A stretch of 47,274 nt of DNA from Proteiniphilum sp. UBA5283 (GTDB lineage: Bacteria; Bacteroidota; Bacteroidia; Bacteroidales; Dysgonomonadaceae), in contig DHSP01000020.1 of assembly GCA_002408485.1 (NCBI GenBank), positions 1,815-49,088 on the forward strand, given 5' to 3'. Positions 1-8,752 of this stretch are shown here, piece after piece. Every line of letters begins with the position of its first letter. Within the stretch, counting starts at the first letter, position 1. Both the position numbers and the translations under genes were made by a program. Below the pieces are notes generated by a model. It was given only the letters and a program-made list of their open reading frames with translations, had not been told where the DNA came from and did not search any database.

Positions 1-166
1 AGTTCCAGCTTAATTCATCACATGCCTTAAGATACTCCTCTGCCGAAAGTTTTTTGTTGGATAACAGATGTTCCAGGCTATCGGAATTCTGTCCGTATCC
101 GTTTACCGAAAGGACGCACCATCCGGCAAACAGCAAGTTCTTGAAAACTCTTCTCTTAAAACTCAT
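1..166 (-). CDS. N-terminal fragment of an exported protein (cut by window edge)
   Basis: The minus strand reads from an ATG at 166 to the window edge, giving about 55 residues with no stop, so the 3' end lies outside. The start has three basic residues (SFKRR) followed by a hydrophobic stretch (LLFAGWCVLSV) and a likely signal peptidase site near NGYG-Q, so the protein is probably exported. The mature start (SDSLEHLLSNKKLSAEEYL) is polar and helical in character. Such starts occur in Bacteroidetes TPR-containing sensor proteins, but the fragment is too short to assign a family. A Bacteroidetes -7 box lies about 40 bases upstream. Confidence 0.65.
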   Translation of the reverse strand, partial: MSFKRRVFKNLLFAGWCVLSVNGYGQNSDSLEHLLSNKKLSAEEYLKACDELSWN

Positions 167-208
167 AGTATGTAGGTTAAGTGTGAACGTGTCAGAGATT
201 TGCATAGG

Positions 209-241
209 CAAATGTACATTAAAATTTTATCTTCAAAGATA
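209..241 (-). promoter_or_regulatory. Candidate Bacteroidetes promoter for the truncated left-edge gene
   Basis: On the minus strand TACATTTG (209-216) matches TAnnTTTG, with TTTG at 234-237 as a -33 element, but the spacer is only 17 bases rather than the usual 19-21. A second box, TATCTTTG, overlaps at 234-241. An imperfect palindrome (AAAATTTTATCTT with AAGATAATTTT) covers the region and could be an operator. Confidence 0.4.
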
Positions 242-260
242 ATTTTATAGATGAGAGCAG

Positions 261-283
261 AAAATCCCCTTTTGGGGGGTATT
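261..283 (-). terminator. Likely terminator after the MFS transporter gene
   Basis: On the minus strand a C-run (274-279) and GGGG (read from 266-269) flank an AAAA loop, followed by ATTTT. The stem is short (4 bp) but all G-C. It lies about 50 bases past the stop of the MFS gene. Confidence 0.45.
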
Positions 284-331
284 TTTCATGGAAACTGCTT
301 TGTTGTTCCCATTGGTTGTACGCATGGATTA

Positions 332-1711
332 CTATTTCCTTTGTTTTACGTTCCCCCGGTTGAAGGAAAAATAGATGCCCGGCAGACCTATAAGGGCAAA
401 AATCAGAAATCCCCACTGCATCACATGCATAAAAACCGGATCTGGAGCGGCCTCTACTGATGAGCTGCCAAAGTTGATGGAAAAGAGAAAGGTGATGATG
501 CTCATGCTGATGATCTGTCCAAATACCCGCATGGAAGCGGCAATGCCCGATGCTTGCCCGTACTGCGGCCGTTTCACGGAACTCATGATGGTATTCATAT
601 TGGGCGAAGAGAAGAGGGCAAATCCGATGCCCACCCATATCAGGATGGCAACGATCCACCCGATGGATGTGCCGGGCGAGAGAAATGCCAGCATGGCTAA
701 GCCCGACGAACACATGGCCATGCCCAGGGTGGCAAAGTAGCGAGGCTGAATTTTGTCGGACAGCCTGCCCACAACCGGTGAAAAGAGAGCCATCATCAGT
801 GGCTGGGCCACGATCACTGCTCCCGCGTCGCGGGGAGAGAGCCCCTGTATCTTCTGCAGGTAGAGACTCAGGAAAAAGACGATGGCGAAGGTGGCCGTGT
901 AGTTGATGAGCGCGGAGAGGCTGGAGTATGTAAATAGTCTGTTGTGGGTAAAAAGACGGATGTCGAGCAGGGGATGGAGGGCGTTCCTTTCAACCCTCAG
1001 AAAGAGAAGCAGCATGAGGAGGGCGCCCCCCATCATAGCCCAGCCGGGGAGGGACGGGATGCGGGAAGAACCGTACACCAGGGCCGAGAGGCCTGCCATA
1101 AACAGGATGGTCCCGATATGATCGCCTTTGCCGGCCGGGCGAGCTTTCTCTTCGTTCTTTCTCATGTAGCGCAGGGAAATAAGGGTGGTAAAAAGCCCAA
1201 AGATTGTGGCAATGAGAAAAAGGGAGCGCCAGCCTGTATGGATGGTGAGAATACCGCCTGCGAGTGGCCCCAGGGCCAGTCCCGCGTAGACGGACGAAAC
1301 CGAAATGCCGAGTACCTGCCCTCTTCTAGTGGCAGGAAACGTGGCCACGAGGATGGCCTGCCCGGTGGTTCCAGTGAAGGCTGCTCCCGCACCCTGTACA
1401 AAACGGCCGGCAATGAGCCAGTAGCCGTCCGGTGCAAAATAACAAAGGAGGGAAGATAATGTGAAAAGAAGAAGACCCCACTGAAAAAGCCGCCGGTTAT
1501 CGTTCCGGTCGCCCCAGGTTCCGGCGGGCAGCATGAACAGGGCCGTGCCCAGAATAAAAGAGGTGATGATCCAGCTCAGCTCAATTGCCGAGAGGGAAAA
1601 GTCCCTCTCAATAGTGGGTAAGGCAATGTTGACTGCCGAAATAAGAAAGGTGCCCATAAAGGAAGTGATCGCCACCACCAGTAATACGGAAAGGTCTTCT
1701 CTTTTTCCCAT
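332..1711 (-). CDS. MFS transporter, DHA2-type (14-TM) drug:H+ antiporter
   Basis: A 459-residue inner-membrane protein with alternating hydrophobic segments along its whole length. It has the MFS motif A region (AGTWGDRNDNRR, about residues 62-73) between TM2 and TM3, and a motif C-like glycine-rich helix (LALGPLAGGILTIHTGWR, about 145-162), the hallmark of drug:proton antiporters. Length fits the 14-TM DHA2 family, whose members export hydrophobic drugs, dyes or bile salts in exchange for protons. The substrate cannot be told from sequence. It follows the beta-mannosidase on the same strand after about 105 bases with no clear promoter, so cotranscription is possible but not shown. Confidence 0.88.
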   Translation of the reverse strand: MGKREDLSVLLVVAITSFMGTFLISAVNIALPTIERDFSLSAIELSWIITSFILGTALFMLPAGTWGDRNDNRRLFQWGLLLFTLSSLLCYFAPDGYWLIAGRFVQGAGAAFTGTTGQAILVATFPATRRGQVLGISVSSVYAGLALGPLAGGILTIHTGWRSLFLIATIFGLFTTLISLRYMRKNEEKARPAGKGDHIGTILFMAGLSALVYGSSRIPSLPGWAMMGGALLMLLLFLRVERNALHPLLDIRLFTHNRLFTYSSLSALINYTATFAIVFFLSLYLQKIQGLSPRDAGAVIVAQPLMMALFSPVVGRLSDKIQPRYFATLGMAMCSSGLAMLAFLSPGTSIGWIVAILIWVGIGFALFSSPNMNTIMSSVKRPQYGQASGIAASMRVFGQIISMSIITFLFSINFGSSSVEAAPDPVFMHVMQWGFLIFALIGLPGIYFSFNRGNVKQRK

Positions 1712-1816
1712 TGTTTCCTGTTCGTAAAAGCCAACTCTATTACGCCATTGGCACGTGATTCCCTATTTTATATTTGCCCACTCCATGCGACCATGCCAGT
1801 CCATCCACCACCCCTG

Positions 1817-4405
1817 TTAATAGGTTTCCCGGATATGCTTTACCGTGACAGGGGTTCTGTCGGCGGCTTTTAACCGGGGCGAGCGGATCACGATGGTCCT
1901 TTTTTCTTCTGGCAGCAGGTTGATGAAATTATCGCTGAAACGGGCACCCTGGACAGGGATCTCCACGAAAACATCTTTTGCCAGCCTGCAGCTCGACAGG
2001 ATTATGGTGTATTCTCCATCGGCATAGTGTACTTTTGTGTCGATTTTTGTTTCGGGAAGGTTCAGCTTGTTGGGCCAGTAAAAGAAGTAGTCTTTTGAAG
2101 AGATCACGTTTCCCCTGCTGTCGCCGAGAAAGGCGTGAATCATCTTGTTGGCTTTGTCGGACTCATTCAGCAGGGATGAGGCGGCAAGTGTCATCACGAT
2201 GTTACTGGTGTTGGCCATGGCATGCACCTTTTCTTTGATTTCCCTTTGTTTTCCAGTAGTAAAATCAATCAGCTGCACCGTCAACAGCAGGTTATTCCTG
2301 TCCTCCAGATGGTCGGACATGGTGTAGAACTGCAACGTGTCTTCTTTGAACGCGATCCCCAGGGCGAGCGGAGCAAATACATCGCGCATCCGGTAATGCT
2401 GCGCCTTCCAGTTGTCGTAGTAGTCGATGCTCGACCAGGATACCACCGGCCAGCTGTCGTTGATCTGCCAGTAGAGTGCTCCCATGCAGTAAGGCCTGCC
2501 ACGTCGCATGGCCTCTACCGACTCCTCCATGCCGTTGCCCTGCATCACCAGTCCCACGTATACAAAATCCTCAAAACTCTTCGGCTCGTGGTAATACATG
2601 TCCATGTATTTTTTGATCAGCGCGTTTCCCGTGGATGCTTTCTGGTGGACTTTCATCACTTCGCTTTCCAGGCTCCACTGGTCGGGTTCCGCAAAAGTGC
2701 GGATGGTCTTCATCTCTGGGAACGACTGAAAACCGAACTCACTGGCGAAGCGGGGTAGCCTGCCGGCCATCGCTTCAAAAGGAAGCTCTCCATACCAGAG
2801 GCCCCAGTCGTGCACGTCACCCCGGTTAAACAGGTGTGGCCTGCCCCAGTTGGCCACATCCGGCGAGCCGTGCGTATAATCACGCGTGCCGTCGTACTCC
2901 TTCACCAGGGCGGGGATCATCTCCCTGAAGGTCTTGTCGTATCCTTTAAACCAGGCATCCATCACCGCTTTGGGATACTGTTTGTCCCACCCCCAATAGT
3001 GTAAACCTTCCAGCACTTCGTTGTTGCCGCACCAGTAGGCCAGCGAAGCATGGTTGCGTAGTCGTTTGATGTTGTAAACAGCCTCCTCTTTCACGCTGGC
3101 AAGGAAGGCATCGTCGGAAGGGTAGGGGGTGCAGCCGAAAATAAAATCCTGCCAGACCAGAATTCCCCGTTCATCGGCTTCTTGGTAAAAAGCCTCATTC
3201 TCATAGATGCCTCCACCCCAGACGCGCACCATGTTCATGTGGGCACCTTCGATATGATCGAATATCTTTGTATAATATGCGCTATCCTGTTGCGTGGTGA
3301 GGATCTCTCCCGGGATGTAATTGGATCCCTTGGCAAAAAGCGGAATGCCGTTTACCTCGAAGTAAAACGAACTGCCATGTGCATCTTCTTTGGTAATATG
3401 ACGGATGGAGCGAAGTCCGGTCCGGACTGTTTTTTCCGCCACCACGCTGTCTCCCACCAGCACCTGTGCCGTGAAGTCGTAGAGATGCTGTTCCCCCCAA
3501 TGTGCCGGCATCCACAGTCGGGGTGCGGTTATTTCAAGCGGGAGGGAAACGATGTTTTTTCCTTTCCGGAGGGTGACCTTCTTTTCTGCCTTCCCGGGTT
3601 CGCTTTCTTTTGTGCGGTATGCTACCGACAGGGTGGCGTGCACGGGTTGCTCCGCCACGGAAATGATCTCAATCTGGTTGTCTATCCGTGCCTGTTGTGC
3701 GTTTACCGATACCTGCTTCACATAGTAGTCATCGATGCGGGCATCGTCGAAAAAAAGAACGGATACCGGCTTCCAGATGCCCATCTGTACCATGCGAATG
3801 CCCCAGTCCCACCCGAAGTGGTAAGGTGCCTTGCGGTTGTAGATGCTCAGTTTCTCCTCCCTGTGGTCGTTCCCTGCCGGGTAGTCATAGCCAAAGGTGG
3901 CCCGGGCCGGCATCATCCGCTGTATGGGGGAATAAAAGCGGATATAGAGCCTGTTTTCTCCTTCCACAAGCACGTTTTTTACCGGTATCTTGTGGCCGGT
4001 GAACATATTGTTAGTCTGCAGAATGCGGGCACCATTCAGAAACACGTCGGCATGAGTGTCCAGGCCTTCAAAAAAGATGACCGCCTCGTCGTATTTCAGT
4101 TGATCTGCAGTGACGGTAAACGATTTTTTGAAGTCCCAGTTCTCATCTTCCACCCACTGCACCTGTTTCTCGTTGGTGCCGTAGTAAGGGTCGGGCAATA
4201 CGCCGTGACGAATCAGATCGCGCTGTACCGACCCCGGCACTTCCGCCGCATACCATTGCCGGAACGTTGAACCGGATTCGTTGCTGTGTGTGGCCTTGTC
4301 AGCCTGTGCGAACTGCCAGCCCTCATTCAAGGGAATCAGCTCGCTTTGTTGTGCTGTAAGCATACAGGAAATCAGGAAAAAAAGAAATGAAACTGACTTT
4401 CTCAT
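1817..4405 (-). CDS. Secreted glycoside hydrolase family 2 beta-mannosidase
   Basis: An 862-residue protein with a signal peptide (cleavage near LTAQ-Q, residue 19-20). The domain order is typical of GH2 beta-mannosidases: a jelly-roll sugar-binding domain with the GWDWGIRM signature (about 198-205), an immunoglobulin-like domain, then a TIM barrel. The acid/base is Glu463 in WCGNNE and the nucleophile is Glu556 in ASEFGF. NMVRVWGGGIYE and DERGILVWQDF are also family signatures. It removes terminal beta-linked mannose from mannan or N-glycan fragments, probably in the periplasm. Length matches the family. No SusC/SusD genes are near, so it is not in a classic polysaccharide locus here. A strong promoter and a palindrome precede it. 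Confidence 0.93.
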   Translation of the reverse strand: MRKSVSFLFFLISCMLTAQQSELIPLNEGWQFAQADKATHSNESGSTFRQWYAAEVPGSVQRDLIRHGVLPDPYYGTNEKQVQWVEDENWDFKKSFTVTADQLKYDEAVIFFEGLDTHADVFLNGARILQTNNMFTGHKIPVKNVLVEGENRLYIRFYSPIQRMMPARATFGYDYPAGNDHREEKLSIYNRKAPYHFGWDWGIRMVQMGIWKPVSVLFFDDARIDDYYVKQVSVNAQQARIDNQIEIISVAEQPVHATLSVAYRTKESEPGKAEKKVTLRKGKNIVSLPLEITAPRLWMPAHWGEQHLYDFTAQVLVGDSVVAEKTVRTGLRSIRHITKEDAHGSSFYFEVNGIPLFAKGSNYIPGEILTTQQDSAYYTKIFDHIEGAHMNMVRVWGGGIYENEAFYQEADERGILVWQDFIFGCTPYPSDDAFLASVKEEAVYNIKRLRNHASLAYWCGNNEVLEGLHYWGWDKQYPKAVMDAWFKGYDKTFREMIPALVKEYDGTRDYTHGSPDVANWGRPHLFNRGDVHDWGLWYGELPFEAMAGRLPRFASEFGFQSFPEMKTIRTFAEPDQWSLESEVMKVHQKASTGNALIKKYMDMYYHEPKSFEDFVYVGLVMQGNGMEESVEAMRRGRPYCMGALYWQINDSWPVVSWSSIDYYDNWKAQHYRMRDVFAPLALGIAFKEDTLQFYTMSDHLEDRNNLLLTVQLIDFTTGKQREIKEKVHAMANTSNIVMTLAASSLLNESDKANKMIHAFLGDSRGNVISSKDYFFYWPNKLNLPETKIDTKVHYADGEYTIILSSCRLAKDVFVEIPVQGARFSDNFINLLPEEKRTIVIRSPRLKAADRTPVTVKHIRETY

Positions 4406-4443
4406 AAAAGGGATGATATCTGCTTTTTCGTCTGCGAAAACAG

Positions 4444-4463
4444 TGATTGACTGCGATCAATCA
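4444..4463. promoter_or_regulatory. Perfect 7-bp palindrome in the beta-mannosidase leader
   Basis: TGATTGA (4444-4450) and TCAATCA (4457-4463) form a perfect inverted repeat with a 6-base spacer, immediately downstream of the -7 box of the beta-mannosidase promoter. That position suits a repressor operator. No regulator gene is adjacent, so the binding protein is unknown. Confidence 0.35.
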
Positions 4464-4468
4464 TCACG

Positions 4469-4499
4469 CAAATATAATAATTTGTTCCTGAATTCACAA
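4469..4499 (-). promoter_or_regulatory. Bacteroidetes promoter for the beta-mannosidase gene
   Basis: On the minus strand TTG (4497-4499), a 20-base spacer and TATATTTG (4469-4476) match the sigma-ABfr consensus TTG-N19-21-TAnnTTTG exactly. The start codon is about 63 bases downstream. Confidence 0.65.
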
Positions 4500-4556
4500 G
4501 GCATCAAAAGTAAGGTTAATTTGCACAACGAAAAGGCGCACTTTCGCATAAAATCG

Positions 4557-4564
4557 TAAATTTG
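4557..4564 (+). promoter_or_regulatory. -7 box upstream of relA
   Basis: TAAATTTG matches TAnnTTTG, 27 bases before the relA ATG. No TTG is found 19-21 bases upstream, so the -33 element is weak or absent. Confidence 0.4.
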
Positions 4565-4591
4565 TAGTTCATTAATGCACAAAACCGAACA

Positions 4592-6790
4592 ATGACAGAG
4601 ATCACCTTCGCCGACCGCCCCGAGTTTCTGCGGCTTTATCGCAGGCTTTACTCTTTTTTGAGACAAGCCTGGGAAGGAGAGAAAGTGCTGCAGCTGAAGA
4701 GAATGCTGCAGGAGTCGCTCTCGAAGGCTGAAGTAAACCGTGACGAAGCATTGTACGATCTGCTGCTTGAGATGCGTACGGCGCTGATTACCCTGGATGA
4801 GATAGGGCTGAAGCAACCTACTGTCTGCGCCGTGCTCCTGTTTCGTCCGGTGGTAAACAACGAATATACGCTTGCCGAGGTGAAGGAGTGTTTTGGGAGT
4901 GAGGTGGAGTTGATTCTCAGAGGATTGAAGAAGGTTAGCGAGTTCACCGACAAGCGGTCGACCGTAGAGTCGGAGAACTACATGCGGTTGTTGCTCTCCA
5001 TGGCAGAAGATATCCGCGTGGTATTCATCATGATTGCCCGGCAGCTGCAGCTGATGCGTGATGCCAAAGGGACGGAGCGCTCGCAGCAGCTCGATCTTTC
5101 CGTGGAATCCACATTCCTGTATGCGCCACTGGCCCATCGGCTGGGCCTCTACACCATCAAATCGGAACTGGAGGATCTCTGTTTGAAGTATACCGACCGC
5201 GACTCGTATGATTTTATTGCACAAAAACTGAACGAAACGAAACGTTCGCGCGACCAATATATCCGGGAGTTCATTGAACCGGTGAAGGAACGGCTGGACA
5301 AGACGGGACTGAAGTACGACATCAAGGGGCGCACAAAGTCAATTCATTCCATCCTCAACAAGCTGAAGAAGCAGAAAATTGATTTTGAGAGTATATACGA
5401 CCTCTTTGCCATCCGTGTAATCCTCGATGCACCGGCCGACCAGGAGAAGGCGCAATGCTGGCAGGTCTATTCCATCATCACTGATATGTATCAGCCCAAT
5501 CCAAAACGACTCAAGGACTGGCTTTCTATTCCCAAAAGTAACGGGTACGAATCACTCCACATCACCGTAATGGGGCCAAAGGCCAGATGGGTAGAGGTTC
5601 AGATACGGACCAGGCGGATGGACGAGATCGCGGAACGGGGGCTGGCAGCTCACTGGAAGTACAAAGGGGTAAAGGAGGAGTCTACGCTGGACAACTGGTT
5701 GAATTCACTGCGCGAGTCACTTGAGGAGAGCGAGTCCAACCTGAGCCAGAAGCTGACCGACTTCAAGCTGGACCTGTATGAGGAAGAGATTTTTGTCTTT
5801 ACGCCGAAGGGTGACCTTTTTAAACTCCCAAAAGGAGCGACCGTGCTTGATTTTGCTTTTGCCATCCACTCGAAGCTGGGTGCCACCTGCATTTCGGGGC
5901 GCGTGAATGGCAAGAATGTGCCCATCAAGCATCTCTTGAAAAGCGGTGATCAGGTGGAAATCAACACTTCCTCTCATCAGACGCCGAAGCAGGACTGGCT
6001 GAGCTTTGTAGTTACTTCAAAAGCACGTGCCAGAATCCGGCAGCTTCTGAAGGAAGAGGCCGGCAAGCAGGTGGATATTGCCAAGGAAACCCTGTCACGG
6101 CGGATGAAGAACCGCAAGATTGAGGTGGACGACGCGCATCTGATGCAGTTGATCAAAAAGCTCAAATATAAGACGGTGACCGATTTTTATGTGGATATTG
6201 CCGTCGAAAAGCTGGATGTGAACTGGGTCATCGATCGTTATCTGGAGCTGGAAAACAGAGAGGGCGAGGGCAGGGATTCGCACCTGCCCGTGAGTGCCGA
6301 AAGTTTCACGTTGAGGCCTCCGACACACGACTATAAAAGTAGCGACGAGCTTGTTATCGACCAGAATCTCACGGGGATAGACTATAGGCTCGCCAAATGC
6401 TGCAATCCCATTTTCGGGGACGAGATTTTTGGTTTTGTCTCCTCGCAGGGCATCAAGATACACCGTATAAACTGCCCGAATTCAAACGACCTCTTTTCCC
6501 GTTTTGGGTACCGTGTGTTAAAAGCCCGCTGGTCCGGAACCAAGGGTTCCTCAAGCTATACCATTGTGCTGCGCGTAATTGGCAATGACCAGATCAACAT
6601 CGTGGCCAACCTTATTTCCATCATCTCAAAGGAAGAGGGCGTGCAGATGCGCTCCATCGCCATCGACTCCAACGATGGACTGTTTCAGGGGAACATCTCG
6701 GTGATGATCGCCGACACATCCATGATGGAGCAACTGATCAAAAAGCTGAAATCGGTGAAAGGGGTGAAATCGGTGACGAGATTGAATTAA
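4592..6790 (+). CDS. relA: RelA/SpoT-family (p)ppGpp synthetase with degenerate hydrolase domain
   Basis: A 732-residue long RSH protein. The order is an N-terminal HD-type domain (about 40-200), synthetase domain (about 240-360), TGS domain (about 398-460), a conserved Cys segment (KCCNPIFGDEIFGFV) and a C-terminal ACT domain (about 655-732). The synthetase half is intact: YDIKGRTKS, the RxKD-type motif RLKD (306-309), SNGYESLH and EVQIRT (335-340). In the hydrolase half the metal-binding His-Asp expected after ALL is replaced by Phe84-Arg85, and the usual ADRLHNMRT reads ARQLQLMRD, so (p)ppGpp hydrolysis is probably lost. It should make the alarmone on amino-acid starvation, with a separate SpoT elsewhere degrading it. 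Its stop codon overlaps the convergent folK stop by four bases. Confidence 0.92.
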   Translation: MTEITFADRPEFLRLYRRLYSFLRQAWEGEKVLQLKRMLQESLSKAEVNRDEALYDLLLEMRTALITLDEIGLKQPTVCAVLLFRPVVNNEYTLAEVKECFGSEVELILRGLKKVSEFTDKRSTVESENYMRLLLSMAEDIRVVFIMIARQLQLMRDAKGTERSQQLDLSVESTFLYAPLAHRLGLYTIKSELEDLCLKYTDRDSYDFIAQKLNETKRSRDQYIREFIEPVKERLDKTGLKYDIKGRTKSIHSILNKLKKQKIDFESIYDLFAIRVILDAPADQEKAQCWQVYSIITDMYQPNPKRLKDWLSIPKSNGYESLHITVMGPKARWVEVQIRTRRMDEIAERGLAAHWKYKGVKEESTLDNWLNSLRESLEESESNLSQKLTDFKLDLYEEEIFVFTPKGDLFKLPKGATVLDFAFAIHSKLGATCISGRVNGKNVPIKHLLKSGDQVEINTSSHQTPKQDWLSFVVTSKARARIRQLLKEEAGKQVDIAKETLSRRMKNRKIEVDDAHLMQLIKKLKYKTVTDFYVDIAVEKLDVNWVIDRYLELENREGEGRDSHLPVSAESFTLRPPTHDYKSSDELVIDQNLTGIDYRLAKCCNPIFGDEIFGFVSSQGIKIHRINCPNSNDLFSRFGYRVLKARWSGTKGSSSYTIVLRVIGNDQINIVANLISIISKEEGVQMRSIAIDSNDGLFQGNISVMIADTSMMEQLIKKLKSVKGVKSVTRLN

Positions 6791-7272
6791 TCTTCTGTCT
6801 CTGAAGCTTCGTCGGAAGTCTCCATTGCCGGAGCTGAGGCATCCGTTGCCGGAGCTGGGGCCGGCATAACGGGTGTTGTATCTGTTGTTGCCGGTATATC
6901 GGCTGGCTGGAGCATTGTAAGCAACTGTTGCACATAGTCGCGTTGAAAGTCTCCGGGGCGCAGTATTTCGCTGTTGTACTGTATGAGATCGATGTCGATG
7001 ATTACTTTTCCCAGATATTTGTCTTTTGGTGAGCGTCCTACTGCACGTTCGGTCTGTTTGATTTTGTCGATAACCTCATCGGACGTCATCTCTGTTTGTG
7101 CCTTGCCCAGAATATTGCGGAAAAGGAAAGAATATTTTTCTTCTTCGGGCTCAGTGAGGACGGGTTGCGTAAAAATGATCTCGGGGAAAAGCCGGGTAAG
7201 CATTCGCTTGGCTTTGTCGATGTTGGTTTTGGCGAATGTGTTGGATCCTATACTAAGTAAAATAGTGTTCAT
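6787..7272 (-). CDS. folK: 2-amino-4-hydroxy-6-hydroxymethyldihydropteridine pyrophosphokinase (HPPK) with acidic tail
   Basis: HPPK transfers pyrophosphate from ATP to 6-hydroxymethyl-dihydropterin in folate synthesis. The start at 7272 gives MNTILLSIGSN, matching the family opening; an upstream in-frame ATG adds only ten atypical residues. The family core is present: SIGSN, TEPEEEKYSFLFRN, the E..GR segment, and IIDIDLI with Asp93 and Asp95 where the Mg-binding aspartates lie. The catalytic loop arginines are not obvious. After about residue 122 there is a 40-residue tail rich in Ala, Pro, Thr and acidic residues, not part of the HPPK fold. The stop overlaps relA's stop. A consensus promoter lies just upstream. 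Confidence 0.82.
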   Translation of the reverse strand: MNTILLSIGSNTFAKTNIDKAKRMLTRLFPEIIFTQPVLTEPEEEKYSFLFRNILGKAQTEMTSDEVIDKIKQTERAVGRSPKDKYLGKVIIDIDLIQYNSEILRPGDFQRDYVQQLLTMLQPADIPATTDTTPVMPAPAPATDASAPAMETSDEASETED

Positions 7273-7289
7273 ACTGATAAATTGAATTA

Positions 7290-7321
7290 CAAATATACAC
7301 ATTTTTAATGAAATTGATCAA
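7290..7321 (-). promoter_or_regulatory. Bacteroidetes promoter for folK
   Basis: On the minus strand TTG (7319-7321), a 21-base spacer and TATATTTG (7290-7297) fit the consensus, 18 bases before the start at 7272. The close fit supports that start. Confidence 0.6.
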
Positions 7322-7346
7322 TGAAAAGCAATTTCTATTATCTTTG
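7314..7346 (+). promoter_or_regulatory. Bacteroidetes promoter for the nfeD gene
   Basis: TTG (7314-7316), a 22-base spacer and TATCTTTG (7339-7346) lie 20 bases before the ATG at 7367. It overlaps the divergent folK promoter, so the two may compete. Confidence 0.5.
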
Positions 7347-7366
7347 TTACATTATACCTGTTAAAA

Positions 7367-8752
7367 ATGAAAAAATTGCGGCACTTATATCTTGTCCTGA
7401 CAGGGTTGTTAATTATATTCAGCCTTCATGCACAAGGCGAAAAGGCGACGATCTACCGGATCAACATCAAAGAAAATATCGGCAGCAACACCTGGATTTA
7501 TTTGCAGAACGGCCTCCACGAAGCAATATTAAAAGATGCCCGTGCCGTACTTTTGCATATGAATACCTATGGCGGTGGTGTGTTGGAAGCCGACTCAATG
7601 CGGACGGCAATTTTGAATTTTCCACTGCCCGTATATGTGTTCATCGATAACAATGCTGCTTCGGCCGGAGCGCTTATTTCCATAGCCTGCGACAGTATCT
7701 TTATGCGTAATAGTGCTTCCATTGGTGCCGCTACGGTGGTTGATGGCAGTGACGGAGCCAAAGCACCCGATAAGTACCAGTCTTATATGCGCGGCATCAT
7801 GCGTGCCACGGCAGAAAGCCACGGCAAAGTGGTGACGATTGAACAAGGCGATACCATTGCAAAATGGAAACGCGATCCTGTTGTAGCTGAGGCTATGGTG
7901 GACGAAAGAATCGTGGTTCCCGGTTATGCGGATTCCACACAAATCCTCACCCTGACGGCAAGTCAGGCTATGGAGCTGGGCTACTGCGATGGCATTGCGG
8001 AAAGCGTTCACGAAGTGATCGTAACTTTTTTGGGATATCCCGACTATAAACTCGAGACCTATAATCCCACCTTTTACGACATGATCAGGGGCTTTCTCAC
8101 CAACGGGGTGGTGCAGGCTTTGTTGATCATGTTTATCATCGGGGGCATCTATTTTGAACTGCATTCACCGGGTATTGGTTTTCCAACAGCAATAGCCATC
8201 ACGGCAGCCATACTCTATTTTACGCCGTTGTACCTTACCGGATATGCCCAGAACTGGGAGGTGTTGCTCTTTGTATTGGGACTTATTCTGATCGTCTTTG
8301 AGTTGTTTGTCGTTCCCGGGTTCGGTGTGACCGGAATAGTGGGGATCATCTTTGTTTTTCTGGCATTGGTTCTCGCGCTGGTGGGAAACATCCGCTTCAA
8401 TTTTGAAGGATTGCCGGCTACAGAACTCTTCCGGGCAGTGATGATTGTTTTGGGCGGAATGGGGATGAGTGTAGGCCTTGTCCTCTTTTTATCGAGTCGC
8501 ATCGGAAAACCGGGAATCCTGAATAGGGTTGCCCTGCATGCCGATCAGGAGGGATATGTCTCCGTTCCCATGGAGCCAGCAGCCATGGTGGGCAGGACCG
8601 GTACGGCAGCTACGGTTCTCCGTCCTTCGGGGAAGGTGACCGTGGATGGAGTCTATTACGATGCTGTTTCCGTGAAGGGGTTTGTGGAGAAAGGCGATGC
8701 GGTACTGGTGAAACGATATGAAAATTTTCAATTGTATGTGGAGCGGAAGTGA
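7367..8752 (+). CDS. NfeD-family membrane-bound ClpP-class serine protease
   Basis: A 461-residue protein with a signal peptide (cleavage near LHAQ-G), a ClpP-like protease domain (about 25-230), several membrane helices (about 240-385) and a C-terminal NfeD OB-fold domain (about 400-461, GRTGTAATVLRPSGKV). Ser99 in NNAASAGALIS is the likely nucleophile and Lys136 in PDKYQSYMRG the general base, matching the Ser-Lys dyad of archaeal 1510-N proteases. The family is thought to cleave stomatin-like membrane proteins and affect membrane quality control. No stomatin gene is next to it here. Its end overlaps the start of kdsB, suggesting coupled expression. Confidence 0.87.
   Translation: MKKLRHLYLVLTGLLIIFSLHAQGEKATIYRINIKENIGSNTWIYLQNGLHEAILKDARAVLLHMNTYGGGVLEADSMRTAILNFPLPVYVFIDNNAASAGALISIACDSIFMRNSASIGAATVVDGSDGAKAPDKYQSYMRGIMRATAESHGKVVTIEQGDTIAKWKRDPVVAEAMVDERIVVPGYADSTQILTLTASQAMELGYCDGIAESVHEVIVTFLGYPDYKLETYNPTFYDMIRGFLTNGVVQALLIMFIIGGIYFELHSPGIGFPTAIAITAAILYFTPLYLTGYAQNWEVLLFVLGLILIVFELFVVPGFGVTGIVGIIFVFLALVLALVGNIRFNFEGLPATELFRAVMIVLGGMGMSVGLVLFLSSRIGKPGILNRVALHADQEGYVSVPMEPAAMVGRTGTAATVLRPSGKVTVDGVYYDAVSVKGFVEKGDAVLVKRYENFQLYVERK

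Noticed and set aside
3182..4270. A 362-codon open frame on the plus strand inside the beta-mannosidase gene
   Set aside because: It is antisense to a strongly conserved GH2 enzyme with intact catalytic residues, and its product is Cys/His-rich with no recognisable domain. Long antisense frames are common opposite GC-rich genes.
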